Part shown: piece by piece, positions 35,944 through 45,484 of the stretch
Layout: every line of letters starts with the position of its first letter
Position numbering within the stretch: position 1 is the first letter of the stretch
DNA from: Lactarius indigo
Taxonomy: Eukaryota; Basidiomycota; Agaricomycetes; Russulales; Russulaceae
Length of the DNA stretch: 64,000 bases
Assembly: GCA_025766275.1 (NCBI GenBank)
Contig: JAFKAC010000010.1
Span: 1,178,001 to 1,242,000, forward strand
Reading direction: 5' to 3'
Translations under genes and position numbers: made by a program
Notes under the pieces: model-generated
Told to the model about the DNA's origin: nothing
Database searches by the model: none
Seen by the model: the letters and a program-made list of their open reading frames with translations, nothing else

Positions 35944-37340
35944 ATTGATGCGATGGTAGTAGAAAGTTGTGGACGATAAGTTTGGGACTGAAAACGCTGG
36001 CACGGGTGAGAACGAGCACGCGTGTCCTCTTGAAAGTCCCGGAAGTTGCCTGGACCCTGCTGGATGCGGGGTGATAGCCGCTCAAAGAATCAACTTCAAT
36101 TACGCCTGCTAGGGTGAGGTACTGTATCAGGCGCTGTCGCTTCTCATAACTTAGTCACGCGAGCGAAGCTGAGCGATAGTACCAAAGATAGTACATGAAC
36201 CGGATATGTGTTCTCGCAATAATTGCAGGCGGGAGAAAGTAGAAATCTATGAGGGTGGTGAAGTGCCGCGCCACGATGTGAGTCGATCGCAGGGTATGTT
36301 TCATTATCCCAGGCTCCCGGGTCATTGCTGTTCAGCCGACGGAAGCCGGGATCGTCGCCTGTGAAACGGATGAGGCGGCACGTGCTCGTTCCACTTTTTC
36401 GTGCTATCATCCATCCCAAGTTCTCGACTGGTTCAAGTCTGTGTTCAAGGAACTTATTTCGCCCACTCGCCACGCCCAGTAATTGCCAAGGAATCGAGGC
36501 CCACATTTTCCGATCCCTATCCGCTCGCTCCGGGAGGGCAGTTGAAAAGCATACAGCAGGATCCAAATCGATAGGCCCCTTCCATTTCGAGTACAGTGGT
36601 ACCGGGGTTTAAACGACTCATGCCGGCCTTTTTTTACACAGAAAATAAATGTTATAAATACAAATAAATGAATAAAATTATACTTATCGCTTTCAATGCT
36701 AAGTCGTGCTTGCCGTGCAACGGGGTGATATGACTAAGATACCTCAGGCCACATGGTGAAAATTACCTTTTCATGTGTCCGACAGGACTAGTGTATATTT
36801 AGTAACTGTACTACACTAATAGTTGTAATCTAAGAAGGCCATAGCATTGTGGGTGAGGCTTGCAAGCCGCGTCGGTGTTGTGGGTGTCGCAGTGCCGTAT
36901 CGGTGTTATGGGGTCGTGGCACCACGTTGCTGCTGTGGCGTCACAGCGCCGCATTGGTATCGTGATGTTGTGGCGCCATGTCGGTGTCATGGTGCCAGGG
37001 TGCTGTGTCAGAGTCGTGGTGTCGCGGCACCGCATTGGTTGGCACCATATTGATGTCGTGGTGTCAGCGCTGCGTCTGTGTCATGGTGTCGTGGTGATGT
37101 CAAGTCGTGGCACCATGTTGGTGTTGTGATGTCGTGGCACCCAGAGAGCGTGTTTAAACCTAGACAGTAAAAAAAAAAAAAAAAACACAATATTGTAGTT
37201 AGCTAAAAGTCAGCTAAAATGACATGGCAAGACCACTTAGCCTAGTAGCTTCTTGAGGGTTTCCTGGACCAAATGAATGCAGTTGATGAGGACTGCATTG
37301 GACATGAATGTTGCTGTGGTGGTTGTTGACAGTCTTTAGA
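35944..37340. other. Intergenic region upstream of the NLR gene, with minisatellite
   Basis: Bases 36000-36600 hold only short unconvincing frames on both strands. 36630-36700 is AT-rich. A degenerate minisatellite (36847-37141) is followed by a 17-base poly-A run (37169-37185). No gene supported. Confidence 0.5.
36847..37141. repeat. Degenerate GTG/TGG-rich minisatellite
   Basis: Imperfect tandem repeats built from GTCGTGGCACCATGTTGGTG-like words of about 24 bases. Examples are GTCGTGGCACCACGTTG, GTCGCGGCACCGCATTGG and GTCGTGGCACCATGTTGG. It could read as cysteine/valine-rich peptide on the plus strand, but no gene model supports that. Confidence 0.75.
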
Positions 37341-37410
37341 ATTTTGCATCATTTCCCACGATCCGGCCCGCTTTTACCGCTTCTCCGCCACTCAGATTCA
37401 AACTCCGCTT
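37341..37410 (+). repeat. Candidate left terminal inverted repeat of the MULE
   Basis: Read outward, the outer end is CGTGGGAAATGATGCAAAAT; the right end (50498-50567) reads CGTGGGAATGATGCGAAAAT. Inner parts also align (GCGGAGTTTGAATCT with ACGGAGTCCAAACTT; AGAAGCGGTA with GGAGCGGTA). Confidence 0.55.
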
Positions 37411-37605
37411 TCTTTACTTTTTCTTTCGCACTCAAATTTTATTTTCATAAAGTAAATACATAAAATAAAAACTAAAATACAATAAATGTAAATGTAAACA
37501 ACGCGTGTCTGTGTATCGGCGCGCGTCTGTGTATCATTGTTATGCACGTTTAGGTGGGAAGGATGGGTGAACAATTCCAACCACCTTCCCAACCCCCCAC
37601 TATTT

Positions 37606-37820
37606 ATGTCCACCCTGGAAATTCCCATCGGCCCCCCAATCACCGAAAACACATACGCGTATTGCGTGCACAAGCAAAAGGCACTGGAAGTCACCATTAC
37701 GAAATTGCCGCGCAGGAGCATCACATATGACAGAGAGAAGGGTGGGATGACACGGGAATGGGCCGATGAGCCTGAGTTCCTGGCCTGGCTCGCAGCCGAG
37801 GAGTGTGACAAGACGATCGA
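37606..37820 (+). pseudogene. 5' part of MULE transposase gene, cut by gypsy insertion
   Basis: Begins at ATG 37606 (MSTLEIPIGPPITENTYAYC) and stays open to EFLAWLAAEECDKTI. There the gypsy LTR begins, immediately after ATCGA at 37816-37820. The reading frame resumes exactly after the second ATCGA at 45485-45489 (IELVVSQIVWSDSPIWQERR). This shows that one gene has been split. Any transcript through the LTR would end soon after it (SSRTLTIPVVTTAVR, then stop). Confidence 0.8.
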
Positions 37821-38278
37821 TGTTACGTTTTCGTCTCGGACCCTTACTATACCGGTTGTGACTACGGCAGTAAGGTAAATTAGTCACGGACTCGGGGTTT
37901 ACGAAGGAGTTAGGAGTTTACGGATGACTCGATCCTAGTACAGGTAGTAGTAGTATTAGGATTGCGGTACTTACGCGATACGTTGGACGCTACATTACGG
38001 TGACTCATAGCAGCGCTTGAAAGCCTGCTCCTCTTGTATTTAAGGTAGCTGCGGAAGACCAAGAAACACCATCTTGGTCTTCTTCAATCGTCACTTCTTC
38101 CTTCTCTATTCTCTACCCTTATCGCCTTTGCCTCCACCTTGAGGGAGTGCCATCAGAACCCTAGTGTCTGCGAACATCTAGGACTTGCCTTCGAGCCATA
38201 CGTCGTAGGACGTGATTAGCTAAGTTACAACGTCGCCTTACCGAGCTCAAGTCGAGCTAACGTCGTGACGGCGTTACA
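37821..38278 (+). repeat. 5' LTR of element 1
   Basis: 458 bases, TGTTACGTTT...GGCGTTACA. It contains TATTTAA (38037-38043) and a GAAGACCAAG/CTTGGTCTTC hairpin around the presumed transcript start. By eye it matches the 3' LTR at every base. Confidence 0.95.
38037..38081 (+). promoter_or_regulatory. TATA box and presumed transcript start / self-primer word
   Basis: TATTTAA at 38037-38043 lies 34 bases before ATCTTGGTCTT (38071-38081). That 11-base word is the reverse complement of AAGACCAAGAT right after the LTR, so it is the presumed 5' end of the RNA. The LTR of the second family shows the same layout and spacing with different sequences. Confidence 0.65.
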
Positions 38279-38280
38279 TT

Positions 38281-38291
38281 AAGACCAAGAT
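38281..38291 (+). promoter_or_regulatory. Self-primer binding site of element 1
   Basis: AAGACCAAGAT starts 3 bases past the LTR end (spacer TT) and is perfectly complementary to the LTR word at 38071-38081. In Tf1/sushi-type elements the first 11 bases of the RNA pair with such a site and are cleaved to form the primer for reverse transcription. Confidence 0.8.
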
Positions 38292-38298
38292 ATCCATT

Positions 38299-40281
38299 GT
38301 GGCGACTATCAATACAAGAGATCAGTGGACGAGCTTCCGTCCCTATCACTTAGATCGACGAGGAGACCGAAACGTACCAACCCGATTCCTAGGAGCAGCC
38401 AGGTGGAGAGACCGAGGAGACGAAACCGGATATTTCGTAGAATTCAACGGACCCACGAGGTTCAGACCCGTTGAGTTCAATTTCGACCATCTGTGTTGGG
38501 TAGAAGTTACGTGGAACCCCATAGACCACCGCTGGGACGCTGTTAGACCAGCAGGAAGACAATACCAGTGCGACATCGACGCACGAGAACTCAATTCACG
38601 AGCCGATTGGGGACCCATCGACGGCCAGCTACGAGAACATTCCACCGGAGAAGCGGTCAGCGAAGAAACTGAGGAGGAAGAGCAAAGCGAAGGAAATCGA
38701 CCCGCGAGTGTCGGACCAATTGAACAATATACCATCCAACGAGCTGAGTCTCTACACATTTCAGACCAGCCGGAAGTCATTCACGTACGATCACCAGCAG
38801 CCGAAATGGCAACCACCACCATGACGGCCGAAGAAATCATGACTATCAGAGAACGAGCGGCGCGCGAAGCAGCCGAAGCAATTAGACAAGAATCACAACA
38901 AAATCTCATGCCCATCAACCCTGAAACCGGGCACCGCATGACTGCAGACGACGCAGCAATCTTTCGAGCCATTGGACCTGACCGGGGAGACCCCCCGTCA
39001 GGGGAAGGAGGAAGACAAGGAGTATCGCTAGATCCTCCACCAGGATGGGGAGGACCGCCCGGAGACGACTTCCCTCGACGCCCAGGAAGAGGAGGAAACC
39101 CACCTGACCTCCCGAATAACCCGCCAGAAGGGGGACCCCCAGGAGGAGGAGGGGGGCCCCCAGGAGGAGGAGGAGGACATGGACATGAGAAACTGACCGG
39201 TGAACCTCCCACCATTTTCGACGGAGACCGCACTAAAGTGGACTCATTCCTCACGCAATGGCACGTATACTGGGGGATGAACCTCGACACCCCCGTCATG
39301 CGCAACGACTACCGACGAAGCCTACTCTTCCTATCCTACATCAGAGGGGTATCCGTCAGCGAATGGGTACTCTCATACCTCAAGTGGCTCAATCGACAAA
39401 TACAACGAGGCATAGATCAACATACGCGAGATCTGTGGAACGCAGTAGCGGAGGGGTTCAACCAAAGGTTCGTTAACACCCTTGAGCGAGAACAGGCTCA
39501 AGCCCTGCTGAGGAAGGGCCTCAAAATGATCGATGGGGACATCGACAAATATGTCAATGAATTCGAAGAAGCGGTTAGGAAAGCAGGCTACCGCCTTAAC
39601 GACCCCCAGACCATCGACCTGTTCACGAAGGGCCTCCCCAAGAAGCTATACGAAAAGACCTACGACCTGGACGAGCCAGAAACTTTCGACGAATGGAAGC
39701 GGGCGACGCTCCGCCGACAGCGCAATTACATCCACATAAGGGCTAGGGTGGATGAATACAAGAACAGTAAGCCGAAGAAGACAGGAAACGCCAACTGGAG
39801 TGTCCCACAAAACCTTGCTAATCCCTGGGCAATGGACACGTCCGCTGACAGAACCAGAGCAAGACTAGCCGGGTCAGAGGAAATTGACTATGGTAAACCG
39901 CCATACACTAACCTACCCCCGTTCCCGCCAAGAGGGGGTCCCGGGGTTAGGGGGCGCGGAAGAGGGGGGATGCGACGAGACTTAAGGACAGTCCTGTGTT
40001 ATAACTGCAACACGCCAGGACATCTCTCACGAAACTGCCCCCATCCACGACAGCCGCGGCAATGGCGACCGCAAGAATCCGGACCGTCTACCGTCCGGAT
40101 GACAGAAACCGACTATTACGCGCAAGAAACGCCACCCGCCCAAATACAAGCCGCTTCAACCAGCAAAACGGCGGAAGAACGGGCCAAGGAGTGGCTTACG
40201 GGAGTGGCCAACGCCCCAGACGAAGTAAAGGACTTGATATTGCAGGACCTATGGGGGAAAGAGGGTTTTTGGAGCGCCTAA
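38299..40281 (+). CDS. gag: Gag polyprotein, element 1
   Basis: Capsid/nucleocapsid protein of the gypsy element. Up to 660 residues if initiation is at GTG 38299; an in-frame TGA lies at 38266-38268. The first ATG in any frame of the leader or N-terminus is 38806, in frame (MATTTMTAEEIM, about 491 residues). The N-terminal part before 38806 is conserved in layout with the gag of element 3 (GAARWRDRGDETGYFVEF versus GTALWRNTPHDEGYYVYD), so it is probably translated. A glycine/proline-rich linker, a retrotransposon gag core (YIRGVSVSEWVLSYLKWLN) and a CCHC zinc knuckle CYNCNTPGHLSRNCP (CX2CX4HX4C) follow. It ends WGKEGFWSA. Confidence 0.9.
   Translation: MATINTRDQWTSFRPYHLDRRGDRNVPTRFLGAARWRDRGDETGYFVEFNGPTRFRPVEFNFDHLCWVEVTWNPIDHRWDAVRPAGRQYQCDIDARELNSRADWGPIDGQLREHSTGEAVSEETEEEEQSEGNRPASVGPIEQYTIQRAESLHISDQPEVIHVRSPAAEMATTTMTAEEIMTIRERAAREAAEAIRQESQQNLMPINPETGHRMTADDAAIFRAIGPDRGDPPSGEGGRQGVSLDPPPGWGGPPGDDFPRRPGRGGNPPDLPNNPPEGGPPGGGGGPPGGGGGHGHEKLTGEPPTIFDGDRTKVDSFLTQWHVYWGMNLDTPVMRNDYRRSLLFLSYIRGVSVSEWVLSYLKWLNRQIQRGIDQHTRDLWNAVAEGFNQRFVNTLEREQAQALLRKGLKMIDGDIDKYVNEFEEAVRKAGYRLNDPQTIDLFTKGLPKKLYEKTYDLDEPETFDEWKRATLRRQRNYIHIRARVDEYKNSKPKKTGNANWSVPQNLANPWAMDTSADRTRARLAGSEEIDYGKPPYTNLPPFPPRGGPGVRGRGRGGMRRDLRTVLCYNCNTPGHLSRNCPHPRQPRQWRPQESGPSTVRMTETDYYAQETPPAQIQAASTSKTAEERAKEWLTGVANAPDEVKDLILQDLWGKEGFWSA
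40263..40269 (+). promoter_or_regulatory. Candidate -1 frameshift site
   Basis: G GGT TTT in the gag frame fits the X XXY YYZ rule. Slipping -1 continues as GFLERLNPSAWVRALN into pol. The peptide between this site and the first pol ATG (40326) is conserved in the other family (GFSERLNPAAWARALK), as expected if a fusion protein is made. Confidence 0.6.
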
Positions 40282-40325
40282 ACCCATCGGCCTGGGTGAG
40301 GGCTTTAAATTGTAATTCTGTAATC

Positions 40326-43300
40326 ATGACGCGCTTTCGTTCTCTCCGAATTCCAGTCTCGATTCGCACGAATTACCGAATGGCCGACATCAAAGCATTG
40401 GTTGACTCGGGAGCAACCGACAATTTCATACACCCGAACTTCATTAAGAAATTAGGCATCGGACTCCAGCCCCTGCCACAACCACGCAAAATATGGAACA
40501 TAGACAATACGGAAAACAAAGCTGGGTCTATCACCCACTTTACCGATCTCAATGTATACGCTAAGGGATACCATAGGACCATGCGCTTCCTCATAACCGA
40601 CCTCGGCGGTGAGGACATCGTTCTAGGGTATCCCTGGTTGGCCACCTACGAACCCACTATTAACTGGCGGGACGCCGTAATACACGAAGAGGTCATGCCG
40701 ATCGTGATCAGCACACAGGACAGTCCAAACCGTCGTACTATCATTGCAGCCGCGCTCACTGATGACGAAAAAGAGGCTATCGTTCTGGACATGGATGAAG
40801 AAAATACGTATCTGCGAGCCACTACATCTACGGAACTGGCAATCCGTGCGAAGGTAGAAGAGAACCCCGTAGAACTGCCGGCAGTATACAAAGCCTTCGA
40901 GCGGCTCTTTAGTGAGGAAGCGTCCCAACGCTTCCCTCCTGCCAGGCCGTGGGACCACGCCATAGATTTTAAGCCGGGCACTCCTTCTGCGATTGACTGC
41001 AAAATATACCCACTAACGCAAGAAGAAGAAGGAAAGCTCAAGGAGTTCCTAGACGAGAAGCTCCAACAGGGCTACCTGCGACCCTCCATCTCCCCGTACG
41101 CGTCCTCCTTCTTCTTTGTCAAAAAGAAGGACGGAAAACTACGCCCGGTACAGGACTACCGGGTCATCAACTCACATACTATACGCAACCAATACCCGCT
41201 CCCCCTCATCCAGGATCTCATTTATGACCTCAGCAACGCCCATATCTACACAAAACTTGACATTCGTTGGGGGTACAATAACGTCCGCATACGAGACGGA
41301 GATCAAGAAAAGGCGGCTTTCAAAACCAAATTTGGCCTCTTCGAACCAACCGTCATGTTCTTCGGTCTTACGAACTCACCGGCCACCTTTCAGACTATGA
41401 TGAACCACATTTACCGCGACACCATTGCCAAACACAACTTGCGGGGAACGGTCATCCGGGTCTATATGGACGATATTGGGATTGCAACGCGGGAAGGCTC
41501 TACAATGGCTGATCACGTTGATGCGGTGACTGACGTTCTCCGTGTCGCCCAGGATCACGACCTCTACTTCAAACTCGAGAAGTGCCTGTTTCACCAACCG
41601 CGGATGGATTACCTGGGGGTAATCCTTGAGAGGGGGGTGACACGAATGGACCCGGTAAAAGTTCGCGGTATCAAGGACTGGCCAACCCCAACTAAGGTTA
41701 GGGACGTACGATCATTTTTGGGCTTTTGTAACTTTTACCGACTCTTCATCCGCGGTTTTGCCACCCATGCACGCCCCTTAAACCGACTCACGCGGAAAGA
41801 CGCAGAATGGAAGTGGACGGAAGACGAAGATCGCGCGTTCAAAACTCTCAAACGCCTCGTCACCGAAGAACCGGTATTGGCACATCCCAACTTACAGGAT
41901 CAGTTCGAATTGGAAGTTGACGCGTCGGGATTCGCAGTAGGTGCTGTACTTTTGCAAAGGAAAAGTGACGGTCGCAAGCACCCAATAGGATACTATTCAG
42001 CCACGCTGAATGAAGCCGAACGCAACTACGATATTTACGACCTAGAACTCCTGGCTATCGTCAAAGCTCTCAGACACTGGAGACCCCTGCTTGCAGGGTC
42101 CCCGCACAAAATCAAGATATTCTCGGATCACCTCAATCTGCAGTATTGGAAGACGCCGCAGAAGATTAGTCGACGGGTTGCCCGAGAAGTGTTAGAACTG
42201 ATGGAATACGACTTCGAGATCCATCATATCAAGGGGAAGAACAATGGGAGAGCGGATGCCTTATCTAGACGACCGGATTACGACCAGGGAGAAGGAGATA
42301 ACGAAGGTGTGGTAGTCTTACCCCCCGAAGTATTCGTGCGAGCCACTAATACCGCCCGCGCCTTGGAAATACACCCGTCGCTGCAAACGCCGAGACGACG
42401 GCAAGACCCAAAAAGCATTCAAGCATGGGCCGACGCCCATCAGCTGAAGAAGATAGATGGAGAATGGTACAAGGACAGACGACTAGTGGTCACTGGACCC
42501 ATGTCTGCGTACCGGGCAATAATACACGACCATCACGATCTTCCCGTCCATGGGCATCCAGGTATCAGCAGAACCCAACAAATAGTGGAGCGACATTACT
42601 GGTGGCCGAGACTTCGTCAAGATGTGTATGAATATGTCACAGGATGCGCCGACTGCCAACGAAACAAAGTCAACACGAGACCAACGCACGCGCCACTGCA
42701 TCCCATCACGGCGATAGCAGACGCCCCCCCCTTCCACACCATTGCGTTGGACTTTATTACTAAATTACCCGTATCCCAATCCTATGATAGCATCCTTACC
42801 GTGACAGATCACGACTGCAGCAAAGCGTCAATATTCATCCCATGCAACGAAGAAATTACGGCAGAAGAAACGGCTACCCTGTACGTCCTCCATGTGTTCA
42901 AACGGTTCGGACTACCGCGCAAAATCATTAGTGATCGCGACCCACGATTTACATCAAAATTCACCAAGGAAGTCTGTCGAATCCTGGGCATCAAACAAAA
43001 CATCTCAACGGCGTACCACCCACGAACGGACGGACAATCGGAGCGGACCAATCAATGGCTGGAACAGTATCTGCGGTTCTGGGCCAACGAGCGTCAAGAT
43101 AACTGGGCGGCGTACCTTCCCATAGCGGAATTCGCTCACAATAATTGGCCCCACGAGCACACAAGGCAATCCCCCTTTATGCTGCTTATGGGTTACGACC
43201 CGACAGCGGATTGGACGGATAAGCCATCCCCTATCCCACACGTTGTCACCAGACTTACACAGCTGAAGGAGGCACGGCAGTTAGCTCAGACCCTTATCAA

Positions 43301-44996
43301 AAGGGCCCAGGATGGCTGGGTGAAACACCGGGATACCCCGAAATATCAAATAGGGGATCAAGTGTGGCTAGAAGGAAAACACCTTCGAACCAATCAGCCA
43401 ACGGCAAAACTCGCGGCGCGACGCCACGGCCCCTTTAAGATAGTCCAGGTGATGTCCCCGTATAATTATCGCCTCGAACTTCCCACACAGTGGAGCATAC
43501 ATCCGGTGTTTCACATAGATCTTCTCACGCCATACAAAACCACGACCATACATGGCGAAAACTTCCCTCGACCGCCACCGGATCTTGTGAATGGAGAAGA
43601 AGAATATGAGGTCGAGGCCGTTCTGGACTCGCGGCATTTCGGCCGCCGCAAGAAACTCCAGTACCTCATCAAATGGAAGGGATATCCCGACTCGGAAAAC
43701 CAGTGGGTCGATAAAGATGACGTCTTTGCCCCGGAAGCAATAGAGGCGTATCAAGCGGCCCGAACAACCGTACGAAGACTTAAAAGCGGGGCCATGGAGG
43801 GTCAGGAAGAGCATCACTCCCACCTACGATCCACCTCTACGTCTATGCCCACTTCTCCTCTCAGACATGTCACCACGGCGATCCTCCTCGACCAAGTCGC
43901 GCAAGACGCCGCCGCCATCATCCAAGACGACGAAGAAACCGTGGTTCCAACGGTCCAGCTCACTCCGTACACACCTGCAAACATGCGAACGGGGCATATC
44001 ACCGCTCAAGAATGGGCTGGCATCCTACAGAGGTTCCCAGACCCCACGCGCCAGCCCAGCGACGAGCAGCATGCCGTCGCTCACATCTTCCGAGACGACA
44101 GCGGGGCCCGCGAACCCATCGCGATCATCCCCCCAGACGACGCTCTTATCGGTATTAGGGGAGTTTTCCCGACCGATCGATCTAACGAAGGACCGGGAGG
44201 AGATGGAAGCGGAGGAGGCCTGGCGGAGGACGGCTCAGGAGTGGGCCAGAGAACAATTGAGGTTGGCGCAGGAGAGATTGAGCGAGTTGCGGCAGCGCAG
44301 GCAGCGCTGCCGGACCAAGCTGACCATGACGACGGAGATTACTACCCGGTCAGCCACCCCCTCCTTCGAACGAACCGCGACTCTGCTAATCCCGGAATCA
44401 CCCCGTGGCTCCTGCACACCGATGGAACCCCCATGTCTCGAGGACGTGTGCGACTGCCCGGCGTCGCATTACACACCCCCATCACGCGTGAAGACGACCC
44501 CGCGCAGGTCCTTGCGCCTGAAGGGTTCCGGGCGAATCGACAGCCCCATCACATTCACTTCCCCATCACCGGGCCGGACGGAGTAGAGTTGCAGGCCAGC
44601 CATGTGCAGATTGTCGGAGGTGCGAATCCCTTTGTCCTGGGAGTTATCCCAGGATCCCCCTATCTCTACGGCAAACCCCTCTACGCGACCCCTCACCTCT
44701 CGGCCGCGAATCGCGCCTTCATCGCTCACGAGGATCTCGTCATCCTCGCCGCCGACAAGCTCACGGACCGTGCACTTAACCGCATAGGGGATGAGTCCCT
44801 GGTTGCGGAGGTGACGCGGTATCGTGCCGCAGCCCATGAGGAAACGCGCCTACAGGCGCGTATCCGCCAACTCCGTGGCATGGTGCTTGTCGCCCGGGAA
44901 GACAAGATGGACAGCGTGTACCGATTGGAGCGGGCGGATGTATTCCGACGCATTGAGGACGAGCAGCGCGATTGGATTGCGCGGGACTTCCAGTGA
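40326..44996 (+). CDS. pol: Pol polyprotein, element 1 (PR-RT-RH-IN-chromodomain plus C-terminal extension)
   Basis: Open frame of 1,556 residues from the first ATG; it probably begins as a gag-pol fusion through the -1 site at 40263. Domains (residues from 40326): protease with LVDSGATDNFI near 27; reverse transcriptase with VYMDDIGIA near 380; RNase H (EVDASGFAVGAVLLQ); integrase with HHCC zinc motif (HHDLPVHGHPGI ... CADCQRNK) near 735 and the DD-E core (ALDFITKLP, SDRDPRFTSKF, TDGQSERTNQWL); chromodomain near 1094 (YEVEAVLDSRHFGRRKKLQY, LIKWKGYPDSENQW). After it comes an unusual extension of roughly 400 residues with no domain I recognise. It ends EDEQRDWIARDFQ and is also present in the older copy at 52.9-54.1 kb. 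Confidence 0.95.
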   Translation: MTRFRSLRIPVSIRTNYRMADIKALVDSGATDNFIHPNFIKKLGIGLQPLPQPRKIWNIDNTENKAGSITHFTDLNVYAKGYHRTMRFLITDLGGEDIVLGYPWLATYEPTINWRDAVIHEEVMPIVISTQDSPNRRTIIAAALTDDEKEAIVLDMDEENTYLRATTSTELAIRAKVEENPVELPAVYKAFERLFSEEASQRFPPARPWDHAIDFKPGTPSAIDCKIYPLTQEEEGKLKEFLDEKLQQGYLRPSISPYASSFFFVKKKDGKLRPVQDYRVINSHTIRNQYPLPLIQDLIYDLSNAHIYTKLDIRWGYNNVRIRDGDQEKAAFKTKFGLFEPTVMFFGLTNSPATFQTMMNHIYRDTIAKHNLRGTVIRVYMDDIGIATREGSTMADHVDAVTDVLRVAQDHDLYFKLEKCLFHQPRMDYLGVILERGVTRMDPVKVRGIKDWPTPTKVRDVRSFLGFCNFYRLFIRGFATHARPLNRLTRKDAEWKWTEDEDRAFKTLKRLVTEEPVLAHPNLQDQFELEVDASGFAVGAVLLQRKSDGRKHPIGYYSATLNEAERNYDIYDLELLAIVKALRHWRPLLAGSPHKIKIFSDHLNLQYWKTPQKISRRVAREVLELMEYDFEIHHIKGKNNGRADALSRRPDYDQGEGDNEGVVVLPPEVFVRATNTARALEIHPSLQTPRRRQDPKSIQAWADAHQLKKIDGEWYKDRRLVVTGPMSAYRAIIHDHHDLPVHGHPGISRTQQIVERHYWWPRLRQDVYEYVTGCADCQRNKVNTRPTHAPLHPITAIADAPPFHTIALDFITKLPVSQSYDSILTVTDHDCSKASIFIPCNEEITAEETATLYVLHVFKRFGLPRKIISDRDPRFTSKFTKEVCRILGIKQNISTAYHPRTDGQSERTNQWLEQYLRFWANERQDNWAAYLPIAEFAHNNWPHEHTRQSPFMLLMGYDPTADWTDKPSPIPHVVTRLTQLKEARQLAQTLIKRAQDGWVKHRDTPKYQIGDQVWLEGKHLRTNQPTAKLAARRHGPFKIVQVMSPYNYRLELPTQWSIHPVFHIDLLTPYKTTTIHGENFPRPPPDLVNGEEEYEVEAVLDSRHFGRRKKLQYLIKWKGYPDSENQWVDKDDVFAPEAIEAYQAARTTVRRLKSGAMEGQEEHHSHLRSTSTSMPTSPLRHVTTAILLDQVAQDAAAIIQDDEETVVPTVQLTPYTPANMRTGHITAQEWAGILQRFPDPTRQPSDEQHAVAHIFRDDSGAREPIAIIPPDDALIGIRGVFPTDRSNEGPGGDGSGGGLAEDGSGVGQRTIEVGAGEIERVAAAQAALPDQADHDDGDYYPVSHPLLRTNRDSANPGITPWLLHTDGTPMSRGRVRLPGVALHTPITREDDPAQVLAPEGFRANRQPHHIHFPITGPDGVELQASHVQIVGGANPFVLGVIPGSPYLYGKPLYATPHLSAANRAFIAHEDLVILAADKLTDRALNRIGDESLVAEVTRYRAAAHEETRLQARIRQLRGMVLVAREDKMDSVYRLERADVFRRIEDEQRDWIARDFQ
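43867..44586 (+). CDS. Overlapping +1-frame open frame inside the pol extension
   Basis: 239 codons starting ATG (MSPRRSSSTKSRKTPPPSSK), in the +1 frame relative to pol. It encodes a basic Ser/Thr-rich N-terminus and a charged heptad stretch (AREQLRLAQERLSELRQRRQ). The corresponding frame in the decayed minus-strand copy is also open (53294-54220) and clearly similar (SPRQSSSTKSHKTPPTSSKT; ADEQLRLAQRRLSELRQHRQ). It is either a real overprinted gene or a by-product of conserved pol sequence; unproven. Confidence 0.35.
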   Translation: MSPRRSSSTKSRKTPPPSSKTTKKPWFQRSSSLRTHLQTCERGISPLKNGLASYRGSQTPRASPATSSMPSLTSSETTAGPANPSRSSPQTTLLSVLGEFSRPIDLTKDREEMEAEEAWRRTAQEWAREQLRLAQERLSELRQRRQRCRTKLTMTTEITTRSATPSFERTATLLIPESPRGSCTPMEPPCLEDVCDCPASHYTPPSRVKTTPRRSLRLKGSGRIDSPITFTSPSPGRTE

Positions 44997-45026
44997 GTCT
45001 GGGGTCTCACGCTAAAAGGAGGGTGA

Positions 45027-45484
45027 TGTTACGTTTTCGTCTCGGACCCTTACTATACCGGTTGTGACTACGGCAGTAAGGTAAATTAGTCACGGACTCG
45101 GGGTTTACGAAGGAGTTAGGAGTTTACGGATGACTCGATCCTAGTACAGGTAGTAGTAGTATTAGGATTGCGGTACTTACGCGATACGTTGGACGCTACA
45201 TTACGGTGACTCATAGCAGCGCTTGAAAGCCTGCTCCTCTTGTATTTAAGGTAGCTGCGGAAGACCAAGAAACACCATCTTGGTCTTCTTCAATCGTCAC
45301 TTCTTCCTTCTCTATTCTCTACCCTTATCGCCTTTGCCTCCACCTTGAGGGAGTGCCATCAGAACCCTAGTGTCTGCGAACATCTAGGACTTGCCTTCGA
45401 GCCATACGTCGTAGGACGTGATTAGCTAAGTTACAACGTCGCCTTACCGAGCTCAAGTCGAGCTAACGTCGTGACGGCGTTACA
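45027..45484 (+). repeat. 3' LTR of element 1
   Basis: 458 bases, preceded by the purine tract AAAAGGAGGGTGA and followed by the target duplication ATCGA. By eye it matches 37821-38278 at every base. Confidence 0.95.

Larger units (their letters stand above)
37821..45484 (+). mobile_element. Complete Ty3/gypsy chromovirus (element 1, family A)
   Basis: 7,664 bases, flanked by 5-base target duplications ATCGA (37816-37820 and 45485-45489). Layout: 458-base LTRs starting TGTTAC and ending GTTACA, 11-base self-complementary primer site, gag, pol in the -1 frame (protease, reverse transcriptase, RNase H, integrase, chromodomain, long C-terminal extension), polypurine tract AAAAGGAGGGTGA before the 3' LTR. 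Both open frames are uninterrupted and the LTRs look identical by eye, so it is a recent and possibly active insertion. It sits in a MULE transposase gene. Confidence 0.95.

Noticed and set aside
35278..35979. Long plus-strand open frame (233 codons)
   Set aside because: It is antisense to the N-terminal exons of the receptor gene, whose minus-strand exons join in phase and match a known domain order.
36811..37190. Cysteine/valine-rich frames on both strands
   Set aside because: They follow the degenerate minisatellite; repeat length and composition explain them.
37157..37190. Poly-A run as the 3' end of a LINE or processed gene
   Set aside because: No reverse-transcriptase or gene sequence is found upstream, and no target duplication was seen.
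38299..38320. Primer site for a host tRNA after the LTR
   Set aside because: No TGG-starting site lies within the usual few bases of the LTR end; the perfect 11-base LTR complement explains priming better.
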